Notes: a model not told the origin generated them from the sequence alone. Shown: positions 54,446 through 63,343, counted from the stretch's first letter. The stretch is DNA of 64,000 nt from Micromonospora echinospora (GCF_014203425.1 NZ_JACHJC010000001.1:4738001-4802000); one strand, 5' to 3'. Made by a program: numbers and translations.

Positions 54446-56548
54446 CTAACGGGCGGCTGCGGCGGCGCGCGAACGCCACAGCAGCCAGACGAAGTACGGG
54501 GTGCCGATCAGCGCGGTGACCAGACCTGCGGGGACCTGGGCGGGCGCGATCACGGTGCGGCCGAGCGTGTCGGCGAGGCTGACCAGGGTGGCGCCGAGCA
54601 GCACCGCGACCGGCAGGACGCGGGTGTGCCGCCCGCCGACGAGCGCGCGGGCCGCGTGCGGCGCGACCAGGCCGACGAAGCCGATCACGCCGACCGCCGA
54701 CACGGCGGTGGCGGTGAGCAGCGCCGCCAGGCCGAGCGCGACCAGCCGGGCCGGTTCCAGGCGCACGCCGAGCACCCGGGGGGTGTCGTCGTCAAGCGCC
54801 AGCAGGTCCAGCTCACGGCGCACGGCGGCCACCAGCGGCAGCGCCAGCAGCAGCGCGATTGCCACCGGCAGCACCTGCGGGGCGGTACGCCCGTAGGTGG
54901 AGCCGGACAGCCAGGTCAGCGCCTTGCCGGTGTTCCACGGGTCGGAGGACACCACGATGAACGTGATGATCGCCGCACCGCCCTGCCAGACCGCGAACCC
55001 GATCAGCACGAGCCGGTCGGAGTTGAGTCCCCGCCGCCGGGCCAGGCCGTAGACCAGCGCGAACGCGGCGACCGCGCCGATGCCGGCAGCGCCGGACAGC
55101 GCGAGCACGCCGGCCATCGGCGCGAACGTCAGCAGCGAGACCGCGCCGATGCCGGCGCCGCCGGTGATGCCGAGGATGCCCGGCTCGGCGAGCGGGTTAC
55201 GGCAGACCGCCTGCACCGTGGTGCCGGCCAGGGCCAGCGCGGCGCCGGCCAGCAGCGCCGCGGCGACCCGCGGCCAGCGGGCGTCCAGCACGAAGGTGTA
55301 CGCCGGGCCGGTGCGGCCCTGCAGCCAGTTGACGACGTCGCCCAGCAGCACCCAGGTGTCACCGAAGAGCATGCCGAGCACCAGCGCGGCGGTGACGACG
55401 ACCGCGCAGACCGCGATGACTGTGGCGACGAAGCCGCGGGAGCGGACGGCGGCGTGACCGCCCGGCGCCTGCCGGGTCGGTCCGGCGTCGCGGTGGCGGC
55501 GGGCCAGCCAGATCAGCAGCACCGCGCCGAAGAGCGTGGTCACCACGCCGGTCGGCACGTCGACGCCGGCCTGCCCGCCGAGCACGGCCCGCAGCAGCAC
55601 GTCGGAGCCGAGCACGATGACCACGCCGACGATGCCGGCCAGCGGCATCAGGACCCGGTGCCGGTGCACCTCGGGCACCCACTTGCCGAGCAGCCGGACG
55701 ATCACCGGCGCGCCGAGGCCGACGAAGCCGATCGGCCCGGCCATGGTGACCGCCGCGGCGGAGAGCAGCACCGCCAGCAGCACCACTGTGAGCCGGGTGC
55801 GGCGCACGTTGAGCCCGAGCACGGTGGCGGTGTCGTCGCCGAGGGCGAGCAGGTCCAGCCGGTGCCCGAGCGCCACGAGCAGCAGCGCGGCGACCCCGAT
55901 CACGGGGGCGAGCTGGGTGAACGCGACCAGGTCGCCCTGCACGAGCGAGCCGTTGCCCCAGGCGAACAGGCCGATGGTGGACTGCTCGAACAGCAGCAGG
56001 AGCAGCATGGTCACCGAGGCCAGCGCCATCGCGGTGGCCGAGCCGGCGAGGATGAGCCGGGTGGTGGCGGCCTGGCCGCCGGCCGAGAGCAGCATGACCA
56101 GCGAGGCGGCGGCGAGGCCGCCGCAGAACGCCAGGCCGCCCGAGGGCAGCGCCGGCAGCGCGATCCCGAACGCGGCGGTGGAGACGATCGCCAGGTGCGC
56201 GCCCGCGTTCACCGCGAGCGTGTCCGGCGAGGCGAGCGGGTTGCGGGTGGTCGACTGCAGCGCGGCGCCGGCGAAACCGAGCGCGACGCCGACGGCGAGG
56301 CCGGTGAGCAGCCGGGGCAGGCGGGAGGCGACAAGGATCCGGGCGGCCTCGTCGTCACCACCGGTGAGCAGCCGGAGCAGGTCCAGCGCCCCCACCGACG
56401 ACGTGCCCTGGGTGACGTGCATCGCGGTGATCGCGACGAGCAGCGCCGCGGCGAGGGCGAACGCGCCGGCGACCCGGCGGCACCGGGCGGGCGGCGGCCC
56501 GACCGGGGCCGGCCGGGTGGCCGGCCCCGGCGGGGCGGGGGCGGTCAT
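54446..56548 (-). CDS. Fused double FecCD-type ferrisiderophore permease
   Basis: A 700-residue membrane protein made of two complete FecCD/BtuC-like permease halves in tandem (about 30-355 and 380-700), each with the signature G-F-x-G-A-x-x-Q (FAGAALQSTTRNPLASPD; LAGTTVQAVCRNPLAEPG), the central GSATAMALASVT or equivalent, and the C-terminal GPIGFVGLGAPVIVRLL / GVIGFVGLVAPHAARALVGG coupling region. This is the FhuB arrangement, in which one gene gives the whole channel. It overlaps functionally with the ATPase and binding-protein genes upstream (5-bp gap to the latter). Start at 56,548; the frame further upstream lies inside the binding-protein gene. Confidence 0.93.
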   Translation of the reverse strand: MTAPAPPGPATRPAPVGPPPARCRRVAGAFALAAALLVAITAMHVTQGTSSVGALDLLRLLTGGDDEAARILVASRLPRLLTGLAVGVALGFAGAALQSTTRNPLASPDTLAVNAGAHLAIVSTAAFGIALPALPSGGLAFCGGLAAASLVMLLSAGGQAATTRLILAGSATAMALASVTMLLLLLFEQSTIGLFAWGNGSLVQGDLVAFTQLAPVIGVAALLLVALGHRLDLLALGDDTATVLGLNVRRTRLTVVLLAVLLSAAAVTMAGPIGFVGLGAPVIVRLLGKWVPEVHRHRVLMPLAGIVGVVIVLGSDVLLRAVLGGQAGVDVPTGVVTTLFGAVLLIWLARRHRDAGPTRQAPGGHAAVRSRGFVATVIAVCAVVVTAALVLGMLFGDTWVLLGDVVNWLQGRTGPAYTFVLDARWPRVAAALLAGAALALAGTTVQAVCRNPLAEPGILGITGGAGIGAVSLLTFAPMAGVLALSGAAGIGAVAAFALVYGLARRRGLNSDRLVLIGFAVWQGGAAIITFIVVSSDPWNTGKALTWLSGSTYGRTAPQVLPVAIALLLALPLVAAVRRELDLLALDDDTPRVLGVRLEPARLVALGLAALLTATAVSAVGVIGFVGLVAPHAARALVGGRHTRVLPVAVLLGATLVSLADTLGRTVIAPAQVPAGLVTALIGTPYFVWLLWRSRAAAAAR

Positions 56549-56553
56549 CGCGC

Positions 56554-57543
56554 TCAAGCCGTGTAGACCGCGACGAGCTGGTCGATGTACTGCTTCGCGG
56601 AGAGCGTGCCGCCGAAGGTCCAGATGCCGTTGGGCATCTTGTGCAGCTTGTTCTGCTGGACGAACGGCAGGGAACGCCAGATCGCGTTGCCGGAGAGGCC
56701 GTCGGCGAACACGTCGGTGCCGTCCGAGGCGTTGTAGAAGAAGTGCAGGTCCTGGCTCTTCAGGACGTTCAGGCCCTCGACGTCGGTCTGGCCCAGGCCC
56801 CACATCTCGTCGGTCTTGCCGGTCCAGGCGTTCTTGAGGCCGAGCTGGATGCCGAGCTGGGAGACGAGCGCGCCCTGGCCGAACATCCGGATCGAGACGG
56901 TGCTGCCCTCCTTCCAGCCGTCGGCGATGGCGAACTGCTTACCGGCCGCCCCGGCGTCGGCGATCTTCTTCTTGCCGTCGGCGAGCGCGGCGTCGAAGTC
57001 GGCGAGCAGCTTGTCAGCCTGCGCGGTGCGCCCGGTGGCGGTGGCGATCATCTTCAGGTCCGAGCGCATCCGGCCGATGTTGTCGGAGGCGTCGCTGCCC
57101 TTGGTGACCAGCACCGGGACGTACTTCTCCAGCTGAGTGACGACGGCGGAGCCGCGCTCGGCCTCCATCACCACGAGGTCCGGCTGGAGGGCGACGATGG
57201 AGTCGACGCTCGGCTCACCCCGGGTGCCGACGTCCTTGACGCCCGGGTCGAGCGGGGCGGCGGTCACCCAGGTGGCGTACCCCTTGGGGTCGGCCACGCC
57301 GACCGGCATGACGCCGAGGCCGACGAGCATCTCGACCTCGCCCCACTCCAGGCCGACGACCTTTGTGGCGGGGCTCTTGAGGGTGATGGTCTTGCCCCGG
57401 CTGTCGGTGACGGTGACCGGGCCGGTGGGCGCGGCGTCGGAGGGGGACGGTGCGGCGGCGGGCTCCTCGGTGGTGCCGCAGCCGGCGATCAGCAGCGCGC
57501 TCGCCGCAGCGGCGGCGAGCAGGGTCAGGCGGGTACGCAACAT
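56554..57543 (-). CDS. Ferrisiderophore-binding lipoprotein (FecB/DesE-like)
   Basis: A 329-residue class III periplasmic-binding-type lipoprotein. Lipobox LIAGC at residues 18-22, Ala/Pro/Ser linker, then the domain TVTDSRGKTITLKSPATKVVGLEWGEVEMLVGLGVMPVGVAD and DLVVMEAERG, followed by the helix-linked second lobe. Captures ferrisiderophore at the outer face and hands it to the permease. Iron-regulated as part of the operon headed by the ATPase gene. Confidence 0.92.
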   Translation of the reverse strand: MLRTRLTLLAAAAASALLIAGCGTTEEPAAAPSPSDAAPTGPVTVTDSRGKTITLKSPATKVVGLEWGEVEMLVGLGVMPVGVADPKGYATWVTAAPLDPGVKDVGTRGEPSVDSIVALQPDLVVMEAERGSAVVTQLEKYVPVLVTKGSDASDNIGRMRSDLKMIATATGRTAQADKLLADFDAALADGKKKIADAGAAGKQFAIADGWKEGSTVSIRMFGQGALVSQLGIQLGLKNAWTGKTDEMWGLGQTDVEGLNVLKSQDLHFFYNASDGTDVFADGLSGNAIWRSLPFVQQNKLHKMPNGIWTFGGTLSAKQYIDQLVAVYTA

Positions 57544-57571
57544 CGGTTTCTCTTCTGTGTGCAGGGATCGG

Positions 57572-58396
57572 TCAGGCGGGGATGCGGGTCGTGTGCCGGC
57601 CGACGGGACGTGTGGAGAGCAGGTTGGTGACCGGGTCGACGATCACCTCGACGCGGATGCCGTACGCCTCGGTGAGCGCCGCCTCGGTGAACACCTCGTG
57701 CGGCGTGCCGGTGCCGCGGACCCGGCCTTCGTGCAGGAGCACGACCTGGTCGGCGACGGCGGCGGCCTGGTTGAGGTCGTGCAGCACCACACCGACGGCG
57801 ACGCCGGCGGTGTCCGCGAGTTCGCGCATCAGGTCGAGGATCTCCACCTGGTAGCGCAGGTCCAGGAACGTGGTGGGCTCGTCGAGCAGCAGGATCGCGG
57901 TGTCCTGGGCCAGGCAGGTGGCCAGCCAGACACGTTGCAGCTCGCCGCCGGACAGCTCGTCGACCGGACGGCCGGCCATGCCGTCGACACCTGTCACGCT
58001 CATGGCCCGGTCGATCGCCGCGGGCCCGTCGGGGTCGTTGGCCCGCCACCGCTGCCGGTACGGGTGCCGGCCGTAGCCGACCACGTCGCGCACCGTGACC
58101 CCGCTCGGGGTGGGGCGGCTCTGCGCCAGCAGCGTGATCCGGCGGGCGAAGTCCCGGGCGGACAGCGCCCGGGCCGGGGTGCCGTCGGCGAGCACGACCT
58201 CGCCGTGTTCCAGCGGGTGCAGGCGGGCCAGCCCGCGCAGCAGCGTCGACTTGCCGCTGCCGTTCGGGCCGACCAGCGCGGTCACCGCCGCGGGCCGCAG
58301 CGTGATGGCGGCGTCGTGCACCACCGTCTTGCCGTGGTAGCCCAGCCGCAGCTCACTGCCCGTCAGGCCGTCGGCCCGCACCGCTCCGCTCGTCAC
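57572..58396 (-). CDS. Ferrisiderophore ABC transporter ATPase
   Basis: A 274-residue ATP-binding subunit of FecE/FhuC type: Walker A LVGPNGSGKST, Q-loop LLAQSR, signature ELSGGELQRVWLATCLAQDT, Walker B ILLLDEPTTFLD and H-loop VLHDLNQAA. First gene of the uptake operon (ATPase, binding protein, double permease, reductase). GTG start only 7 nt after a probable -10, with the iron box directly in front and no ribosome site, so the mRNA is probably leaderless. Confidence 0.93.
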   Translation of the reverse strand: MTSGAVRADGLTGSELRLGYHGKTVVHDAAITLRPAAVTALVGPNGSGKSTLLRGLARLHPLEHGEVVLADGTPARALSARDFARRITLLAQSRPTPSGVTVRDVVGYGRHPYRQRWRANDPDGPAAIDRAMSVTGVDGMAGRPVDELSGGELQRVWLATCLAQDTAILLLDEPTTFLDLRYQVEILDLMRELADTAGVAVGVVLHDLNQAAAVADQVVLLHEGRVRGTGTPHEVFTEAALTEAYGIRVEVIVDPVTNLLSTRPVGRHTTRIPA

Positions 58397-58434
58397 GCAG
58401 GTTAGGCTAACCTAAGACTCGATCATCCTGTCAA
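58397..58434 (-). promoter_or_regulatory. Iron-regulated promoter of the uptake operon
   Basis: Iron box at 58,397-58,415 (17 of 19 consensus positions; perfect core TTAGGTTAGCCTAA on the minus strand). A consensus -35 TTGACA at 58,429-58,434 and a possible -10 TAGCCT at 58,404-58,409 (19-bp spacing) place the box over the -10 and the start codon, so bound IdeR/DmdR would block initiation. Confidence 0.8.
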
Positions 58435-58497
58435 GCCGGTCCTTCGGTCGGATCTCCCCTCCCCCGCGCTCCCCCTCCCACCCCGCCCCACCCGGTC

Positions 58498-58552
58498 GAT
58501 CATGAGGTTGACGGCGTTGTCGATCTCCGATCCGGCCGCCAACCTCATGATC
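58498..58552. repeat. Intergenic inverted repeat GATCATGAGGTTG
   Basis: Two 18-nt arms (GATCATGAGGTTGACGGC and its complement with one mismatch) around a 19-nt loop, just beyond the stop of the polysaccharide-lyase gene. Probably its terminator. The arm sequence looks like a dispersed intergenic element rather than a simple GC hairpin. Confidence 0.65.
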
Positions 58553-58574
58553 AAAGCAGTGGGGGCGCGGGCTG

Positions 58575-60209
58575 TCAGAGGGAGACGGCGCGGCCGCCGA
58601 GGGTCACCGTGAGGCGGCCGTCGGCGGCGAAGGACCAGGCCAGAGCCCCGGAGTACGTGGCGCACCGGGAGCCGTTGGAGCCGGACCAGAACTGGTTCGA
58701 GCTGTCCACGTTGCCGACCGTCTTGTCGTTCGATCCACTGCCGGCGAAGCGGCAGGAGGTGTTGTTCCGGAACACCGAGGTGCCGGCGTCGAACGAGAAG
58801 TTCCGTTCGGTGCTGTCGATGCTCAGGTTGTTCGAGATCGTCATGGCGCCCGGGTTCCGGTTGTACGTGAAGCCGTGCTTGCCGTTGCGGTACGCGATGG
58901 TGCGCCGCACGGTGTGGTTGACAGCGATGTCCTCGCCGCCGAGCTTGAAGCCGTTGCGGTCGCCGTTGCCGTTCTGGGCGCCGTTGCTGAGCGTGCCGTT
59001 GCTGTACGCGAGGGAGTCCTCGATGGTCACCGGTCCGATCGCCCCGGTGTCGGACTTGGTGTAGAGGTCCCACCCGTCGTCGATGTTGTGGTGCGACACC
59101 GCGTACCGGAAGACGTTGCCACTGCCCACTGTGAGCTTGGCGGCGAAGCCGTCGGCGTCCTCGCCGTCGGAGTCGGCGTTGTCGTGCGACTCGACGCTGA
59201 CCATCAGGTTGTTGGCGGGCCACTGGTCGCGGGGCGTGCTGGAGGCGATCCGGGACAGTTGCAGCCCGGTGTCACGGTTGAAGCGGGTCACCGTCCGTTC
59301 GATGACGTTGTTGCTGCCGCCGACGAAGATGCCGTTGTCACCCGCGCGCTCGACCACGAGCCCCCGCACGTGCCAGTACGAGGCGTTGAGCGCCAGTCCC
59401 CGGTTGGCCGGGTCCTCGCTCATCGCCGAGAAGTTCAGGATCGGCGTCTCGCCCGGGTAGGCGTACAGGTTCTTGCGGGCGCTCGACGTGCCGTCGTTGC
59501 CGGCGGCGACGGTGACCGTCTGGGACAGGTTGTAGGTGCCGCCGCGCAGGTAGATCGTGCCGCCCGCGCCGACGCGGGTGATCGCCGCGGCGATCGTGGT
59601 GGGGCTGGCCTGGGTGCCGGCCGCCCCGGCGGTTCCGTTCGGCGCGGCGTAGATCGCCCCGCCCGCCGGCGGCGGCGTGCTGGGCGGCGGGGTGCTCGGG
59701 GGCGGGGTGCTGGGCGGGGGCGTGCTCGGGGGTGGGCTGCTCGGCGGCGGCGCGCTGGTCGGCGGCGTGCCGGTGGTGGGGGTGACGCCGCCGGTGCAGG
59801 TGACGCCGTTGACCGCGAACGCGGACGGGACCGGGTTACTGCTGTTGTTCCAGGTGCCGTTGAAGCCGAACGACGTGGTCGCGTTGGTGCCGAGGCTGCC
59901 GTTGTAGCTGACGTTGGCGGCCCGCACGGACGCGCCGCTGGCGGTGATCTCGGCGCCCCAGGCCTGACTGACGGTCTGCCCGGCGGCGAAGGTCCAGGTG
60001 ACGGCCCAGCCGTTGAGCGGGTCGCCGAGGTTGGTCAGGTTGACGTTGGCGGTGAAGCCGCCGCCCCACTGCGCCGTGACGGCGTAGTCGACGCGGCAGC
60101 CGGCGGCGGCCTGGGCGGCGGTCGCGCCGACGGCCAGGCCGGACGCGGCGAGCGCCGCCGTCGCCGCGGCCGAGGTCCACAACACCGTACGGCGGTGTCG
60201 GTTGATCAT
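58575..60209 (-). CDS. Secreted right-handed beta-helix polysaccharide lyase with CBM2
   Basis: A 544-residue secreted protein. Signal peptide about 1-36 (with RHRRTVLW n-region, cleavage near AQAAAG), CBM2 cellulose-binding domain about 37-138 (CRVDYAVTAQWGGGFTANVNLTN, opened and closed by Cys), a Pro-Ser-Thr linker with four repeated PPPST units (about 150-180), and a right-handed beta-helix catalytic domain resembling PL9-type pectate lyases (TIYLRGGTYNLSQTV, GNVFRYAVSHHNIDDGWDLYTKSD, GDRNGFKLGGED). Degrades plant pectin-like polymers outside the cell. GGAGGAG ribosome site. Monocistronic, probably repressed through the LacI-type site upstream. Confidence 0.88.
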   Translation of the reverse strand: MINRHRRTVLWTSAAATAALAASGLAVGATAAQAAAGCRVDYAVTAQWGGGFTANVNLTNLGDPLNGWAVTWTFAAGQTVSQAWGAEITASGASVRAANVSYNGSLGTNATTSFGFNGTWNNSSNPVPSAFAVNGVTCTGGVTPTTGTPPTSAPPPSSPPPSTPPPSTPPPSTPPPSTPPPAGGAIYAAPNGTAGAAGTQASPTTIAAAITRVGAGGTIYLRGGTYNLSQTVTVAAGNDGTSSARKNLYAYPGETPILNFSAMSEDPANRGLALNASYWHVRGLVVERAGDNGIFVGGSNNVIERTVTRFNRDTGLQLSRIASSTPRDQWPANNLMVSVESHDNADSDGEDADGFAAKLTVGSGNVFRYAVSHHNIDDGWDLYTKSDTGAIGPVTIEDSLAYSNGTLSNGAQNGNGDRNGFKLGGEDIAVNHTVRRTIAYRNGKHGFTYNRNPGAMTISNNLSIDSTERNFSFDAGTSVFRNNTSCRFAGSGSNDKTVGNVDSSNQFWSGSNGSRCATYSGALAWSFAADGRLTVTLGGRAVSL

Positions 60210-60561
60210 GCTGCTCTCCTCCGGGTGATGGTGCGGTGCCCGCGCCGCAACCGGCACCGATGCCCGGTCGGTGTCAGGGGCGGGCCTTGTCGCCCGGACG
60301 TCCGCGTCATCACGGACGAACGCTCACGTCTCCCGCACAGTAAGCGCTTTCAGCGCAGCCTAACGACGGACGTCGATGCGGTCAAACATCCGGCGCACTG
60401 AACGATCTCGCGCCTCGGTCCGTATCCACCGCCGACGGGAACATCGGCCGGAACCGCGATGCCGGAGCGGACACGAGCACGATTCCTCCAGTCGTCACTT
60501 CGCACCGCGGAGGCGGCGCGGCAGCGGCCGCACCCCTCCCGGTCAACCAGAGGAGAGGTGC
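60210..60561. other. Divergent intergenic region, lyase / two-domain secreted protein
   Basis: 352 bp without a credible gene. It contains the lyase promoter with its operator near 60,340 and, towards the right, the promoter and AGAGGAGAGG ribosome site of the secreted protein at 60,562. Confidence 0.6.
60340..60351. promoter_or_regulatory. LacI-family-type operator upstream of the lyase
   Basis: GTAAGCGCTTTC contains the AAGCGCTT palindrome typical of LacI-family (sugar-responsive) operators, about 130 bp before the lyase start. Confidence 0.5.
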
Positions 60562-61419
60562 ATGGCCAGGGGTACGCGCAAGACCGCGGTCCTGAAGCTT
60601 GGCGGGGTGGGCGCCCTCGCGGCGCTGTTGTTCGCCGGTGGGCTGCAACTGGCGTCGGCGGGCGAGAACAACCGCCCGGCCACCACTGCCGCCGCGCAGA
60701 CCGTGAACTGCCCGACGGTGCGCGACAAGCTGCCCGCCGTACCGGCGGCGGCATCGGCCCAGGTGGAGCGGGAACTGGCCAACCTGGACCAGGAGATCGC
60801 CCGGCAGAACGAGCGGCTGGCCCGGCAGGCGGTACGCCCCGAAGGCGGACCGAACTTCATCGACAACGCGATTCTCAGCCCGCTGCGCAGCAAGCGCGTC
60901 GCCGTGCTCGACCGCATCGAGATCGCGTTCAACCGGATCGGCGCGCAGCGCCCGGACCTGGACTCCCTTGCTACCTGCTCGCTCAACGCCCCGGGCGTGC
61001 CGAGCGCCGTCAACGGCGGCGCCGGCCAGAACGCCGGCGGACAGAACGGCAACGCGGGCGGCCAGAACGGGAACGCCGGGGGTCAGAACGGGAACAACGG
61101 CGGACAGAACGGCAACGCGGGCGGACAGGCCCGGACGGTCAACTGCCCGCGCGTCGCGCTGCCCGCCGTCCCGGCGGCGGCCGTCGGCCAGGTGCAGGCC
61201 GAACTGGCCACGCTGGACAAGCAGATCGCCGACGCCAACGCCCGCCTCGCCCAGCTCGCGGTACGCCCCGAAGGCGGACCGGCCTTCATCGACAACGCGA
61301 TCCTCGGGCCGCTGCGCAGCAAGCGCGTCGCGGCGCTCGACCGCATCGAGATCGCGTTCAACCGGGTCGGCGCGCAGCGCCCGAACCTGGACGCGCTGGC
61401 CACCTGCGGCCTGAACTGA
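60562..61419 (+). CDS. Secreted protein with duplicated Cys-pair domain and QNGNAGG linker
   Basis: A 285-residue exported protein of unknown function. Signal peptide about 1-33. Two copies of a domain of about 92 residues (46-140 and 191-283) follow, each starting TVNCP, with a charged helix, the invariant block AVRPEGGP-FIDNAIL-PLRSKRVA-LDRIEIAFNR-GAQRP, and ending in ATC; each holds two Cys that probably form one disulfide. They are joined by a Gly/Asn/Gln linker (153-189) of QNGNAGG repeats. The helical pattern suggests a small coiled or four-helix unit. No named family recognised. Confidence 0.8.
   Translation: MARGTRKTAVLKLGGVGALAALLFAGGLQLASAGENNRPATTAAAQTVNCPTVRDKLPAVPAAASAQVERELANLDQEIARQNERLARQAVRPEGGPNFIDNAILSPLRSKRVAVLDRIEIAFNRIGAQRPDLDSLATCSLNAPGVPSAVNGGAGQNAGGQNGNAGGQNGNAGGQNGNNGGQNGNAGGQARTVNCPRVALPAVPAAAVGQVQAELATLDKQIADANARLAQLAVRPEGGPAFIDNAILGPLRSKRVAALDRIEIAFNRVGAQRPNLDALATCGLN
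61018..61128 (+). repeat. Tandem repeats coding the QNGNAGG linker
   Basis: Short 21-bp-type units (GGCGGACAGAACGGCAACGC and variants) coding five QNG-type heptapeptides between the two domains. Confidence 0.8.
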
Positions 61420-61430
61420 GCGCCCGGTAG

Positions 61431-61460
61431 CGGCCCGGCGGTGCGCATCCCGCCGGGCCG
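61431..61460. terminator. Bidirectional hairpin
   Basis: Eleven-bp stem CGGCCCGGCGG with an 8-nt loop between convergent genes. Confidence 0.75.
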
Positions 61461-61470
61461 CGACCCGGGG

Positions 61471-61941
61471 TCACAGCGGTCCGAAGACGTCGGCCGGGTC
61501 GGCGTCCAGCGCCAGCGTCTCCAGCACTGTCAGAAGCTGCCGCTCCTCGTACCGGAAGTGCGACTCCATGATCGCCGCCACGCCCTCCAGGTGCCGGGCC
61601 AACTCCCCCGGCGGGGCGTCGCGGGCCACCGCCGCGCTCAGCCCGGCCAGCAGGTACCCGATCATCGAGTGGTCCTGCCGCAGCCGGTCCAGCGTCTCGC
61701 GCAGCCCGGGATGCCACGCCGCGATCGCCGGGAAGAGGCTGTGGTCCTCGCCCGCGTGATGCGCGGTGAGCGCCGCGCAGAACCCGTGGCAGAACAGCAG
61801 CAGGTCCCGCGTAGCGGGCCGCGCCGGCTCACCGGCGGCGAGCGCCTGCCGGGTCACCTCCAACGCCTCGCGCAGCCGCTCGTGGACGGCGCGCATCTCT
61901 CGGCTCCAGGCCACCAGCCTGGTCTGTTCGCCCTCAGCCAT
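61471..61941 (-). CDS. Hemerythrin-like HHE-domain protein
   Basis: A 156-residue all-helical protein with the hemerythrin HHE pattern: His in MRAVHERLREAL, CHGFCAALTAHHAGEDHSLFPAI (HxxxE-type ligands), DHSMIGYLLAGL and HFRYEERQLL. These residues bind a di-iron centre used for O2, NO or redox sensing. Soluble, monocistronic. The exact role is unknown. The 235 bp upstream to the next gene hold only its promoter and that of the serine hydrolase. Confidence 0.87.
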   Translation of the reverse strand: MAEGEQTRLVAWSREMRAVHERLREALEVTRQALAAGEPARPATRDLLLFCHGFCAALTAHHAGEDHSLFPAIAAWHPGLRETLDRLRQDHSMIGYLLAGLSAAVARDAPPGELARHLEGVAAIMESHFRYEERQLLTVLETLALDADPADVFGPL

Positions 61942-62176
61942 GGGAAGAGGGCGAAGGGACGACGAGTGTCATCGTCGTGCTCCCTTCGGTCCGGCGCCTC
62001 CATGCCTGACACGGTCTGCCACCGGCACGCGACGCTGCGCGGAGCCTAACCGGCGGCACCGGCCCCATCAAGTAGTGCCAGCGCTACCCCGGTTCGGGCA
62101 GCAGGCGGTATGGAACGTGGAGCCCGATTCTCCGAGGCTTGAGGCCGTACCCGTTCACCTCCGTCGAGGAGTTCCC

Positions 62177-63343
62177 ATGACCCGCCGTACCTTCCCGGTC
62201 GCAGTCGGCGCCACGGCCCTGCTGACCGTCACCGCGCTCGGTGTGCCGGCCGCGTCCGCCACGACCACCGACACCCGGCGTCCCGCCGCCGACGCCGTCC
62301 AGAAGCAACTGGACGGCCTGGTCGCCGAGCACGGCTTCCCGGGGGCGCTGGCCTCCGTCCGCCGCGACGGCCGGGTGCGCGACTACACCGCCGGGGTCGG
62401 CGACCTGCGCACCGGCGCCGGGATTCCCCGCGACGCCCGGGTGCGCGTCGGCAGCAACACCAAGACGTTCACCGCCGTGGTCGTCCTCCAGCTCGTCGGC
62501 GAGGGGCGGGTCGATCTGGACGCGCCCGTCGAGCGCTACCTGCCGGGAATGGTGCGCGCCAACGGCAACGACGGGCGGCGGATCACCGTACGCCAGCTGT
62601 TGCAGCAGACCAGCGGCCTGCCCGACTACGACGAGGTCGTGTTCAGCAAGGCGCAGGATCTGGTGGACCGCCGCAGCGACTACTTCGACCCGCGCCGGCT
62701 GGTGGACGAGGCGCTCACCCAGTCCCGGCGCTTCCCGCCGGGTGAGAAGTGGGAGTACAGCAACACCAACTTCGTGCTGGCCGGGCTGATCGTCGAGCGG
62801 GTCACCAAGCGCCCGGTCGGTGAGGAGATCACCCGGCGGATCATCGAGCCGTTGCGGCTGCGCGACACCTACTGGCCGCAGACCGGCGAGCAGGACCTGC
62901 CGGGCCGGCTGCCGCGCGGGTACGTGGCGGTGGAGCCGGGCGCGCCGTGGGTCGACGTGACCCGGATGGACCCGTCGCTGGGCTGGGCCGCCGGTCAGCT
63001 CGTCTCGACGCCGTCGGACCTGCGGACGTTCTTCGAGGCGCTGCTGGCGGGCAAGCTGCTCAAGCCCGCCCAGCAGGCGGCCCTGACGCGCACGGTGCCG
63101 GCGGCCGACTTCGAACCCACCGGGGTGTGGGAGTACGGCCTGGGCATCGCCCGGCACGAGCTGCCCTGCGGCGGCCACGCCTGGGGACACGGCGGCGACA
63201 TCCAGGGCTTCCAGACCCGCAACCTGGCCACCACGGACGGGCGCAGCGCCGTGGTCGCGGTGACCGCGCTGCCGACCAGCCTGGAGATGCTGGAGGCGGT
63301 CACCAGCACCGTCGACGCGGCCCTGTGCGGCACCCACCGCTGA
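62177..63343 (+). CDS. Secreted serine hydrolase, beta-lactamase/D-Ala-D-Ala carboxypeptidase class C type
   Basis: A 388-residue exported enzyme. Signal peptide about 1-28 (cleavage near ASA-TT). Penicillin-binding fold motifs: S93-x-x-K96 in VGSNTKTFTAVVVLQL, Y-x-N in WEYSNTNFVLAGLI and HGG in AWGHGGDIQGF. The sequence is closest to the Streptomyces R61-type DD-peptidase and esterase group. It acts outside on peptidoglycan peptides or on esters and beta-lactams. ATG with GAGGAG ribosome site. A terminator hairpin follows. Confidence 0.9.
   Translation: MTRRTFPVAVGATALLTVTALGVPAASATTTDTRRPAADAVQKQLDGLVAEHGFPGALASVRRDGRVRDYTAGVGDLRTGAGIPRDARVRVGSNTKTFTAVVVLQLVGEGRVDLDAPVERYLPGMVRANGNDGRRITVRQLLQQTSGLPDYDEVVFSKAQDLVDRRSDYFDPRRLVDEALTQSRRFPPGEKWEYSNTNFVLAGLIVERVTKRPVGEEITRRIIEPLRLRDTYWPQTGEQDLPGRLPRGYVAVEPGAPWVDVTRMDPSLGWAAGQLVSTPSDLRTFFEALLAGKLLKPAQQAALTRTVPAADFEPTGVWEYGLGIARHELPCGGHAWGHGGDIQGFQTRNLATTDGRSAVVAVTALPTSLEMLEAVTSTVDAALCGTHR

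Noticed and set aside
52436..56566. 1376-codon open frame on the plus strand across desD, reductase and permease genes
   Set aside because: Runs against three well-supported genes, contains the hairpin between them and is Arg/Gly/Gln-rich without motifs.
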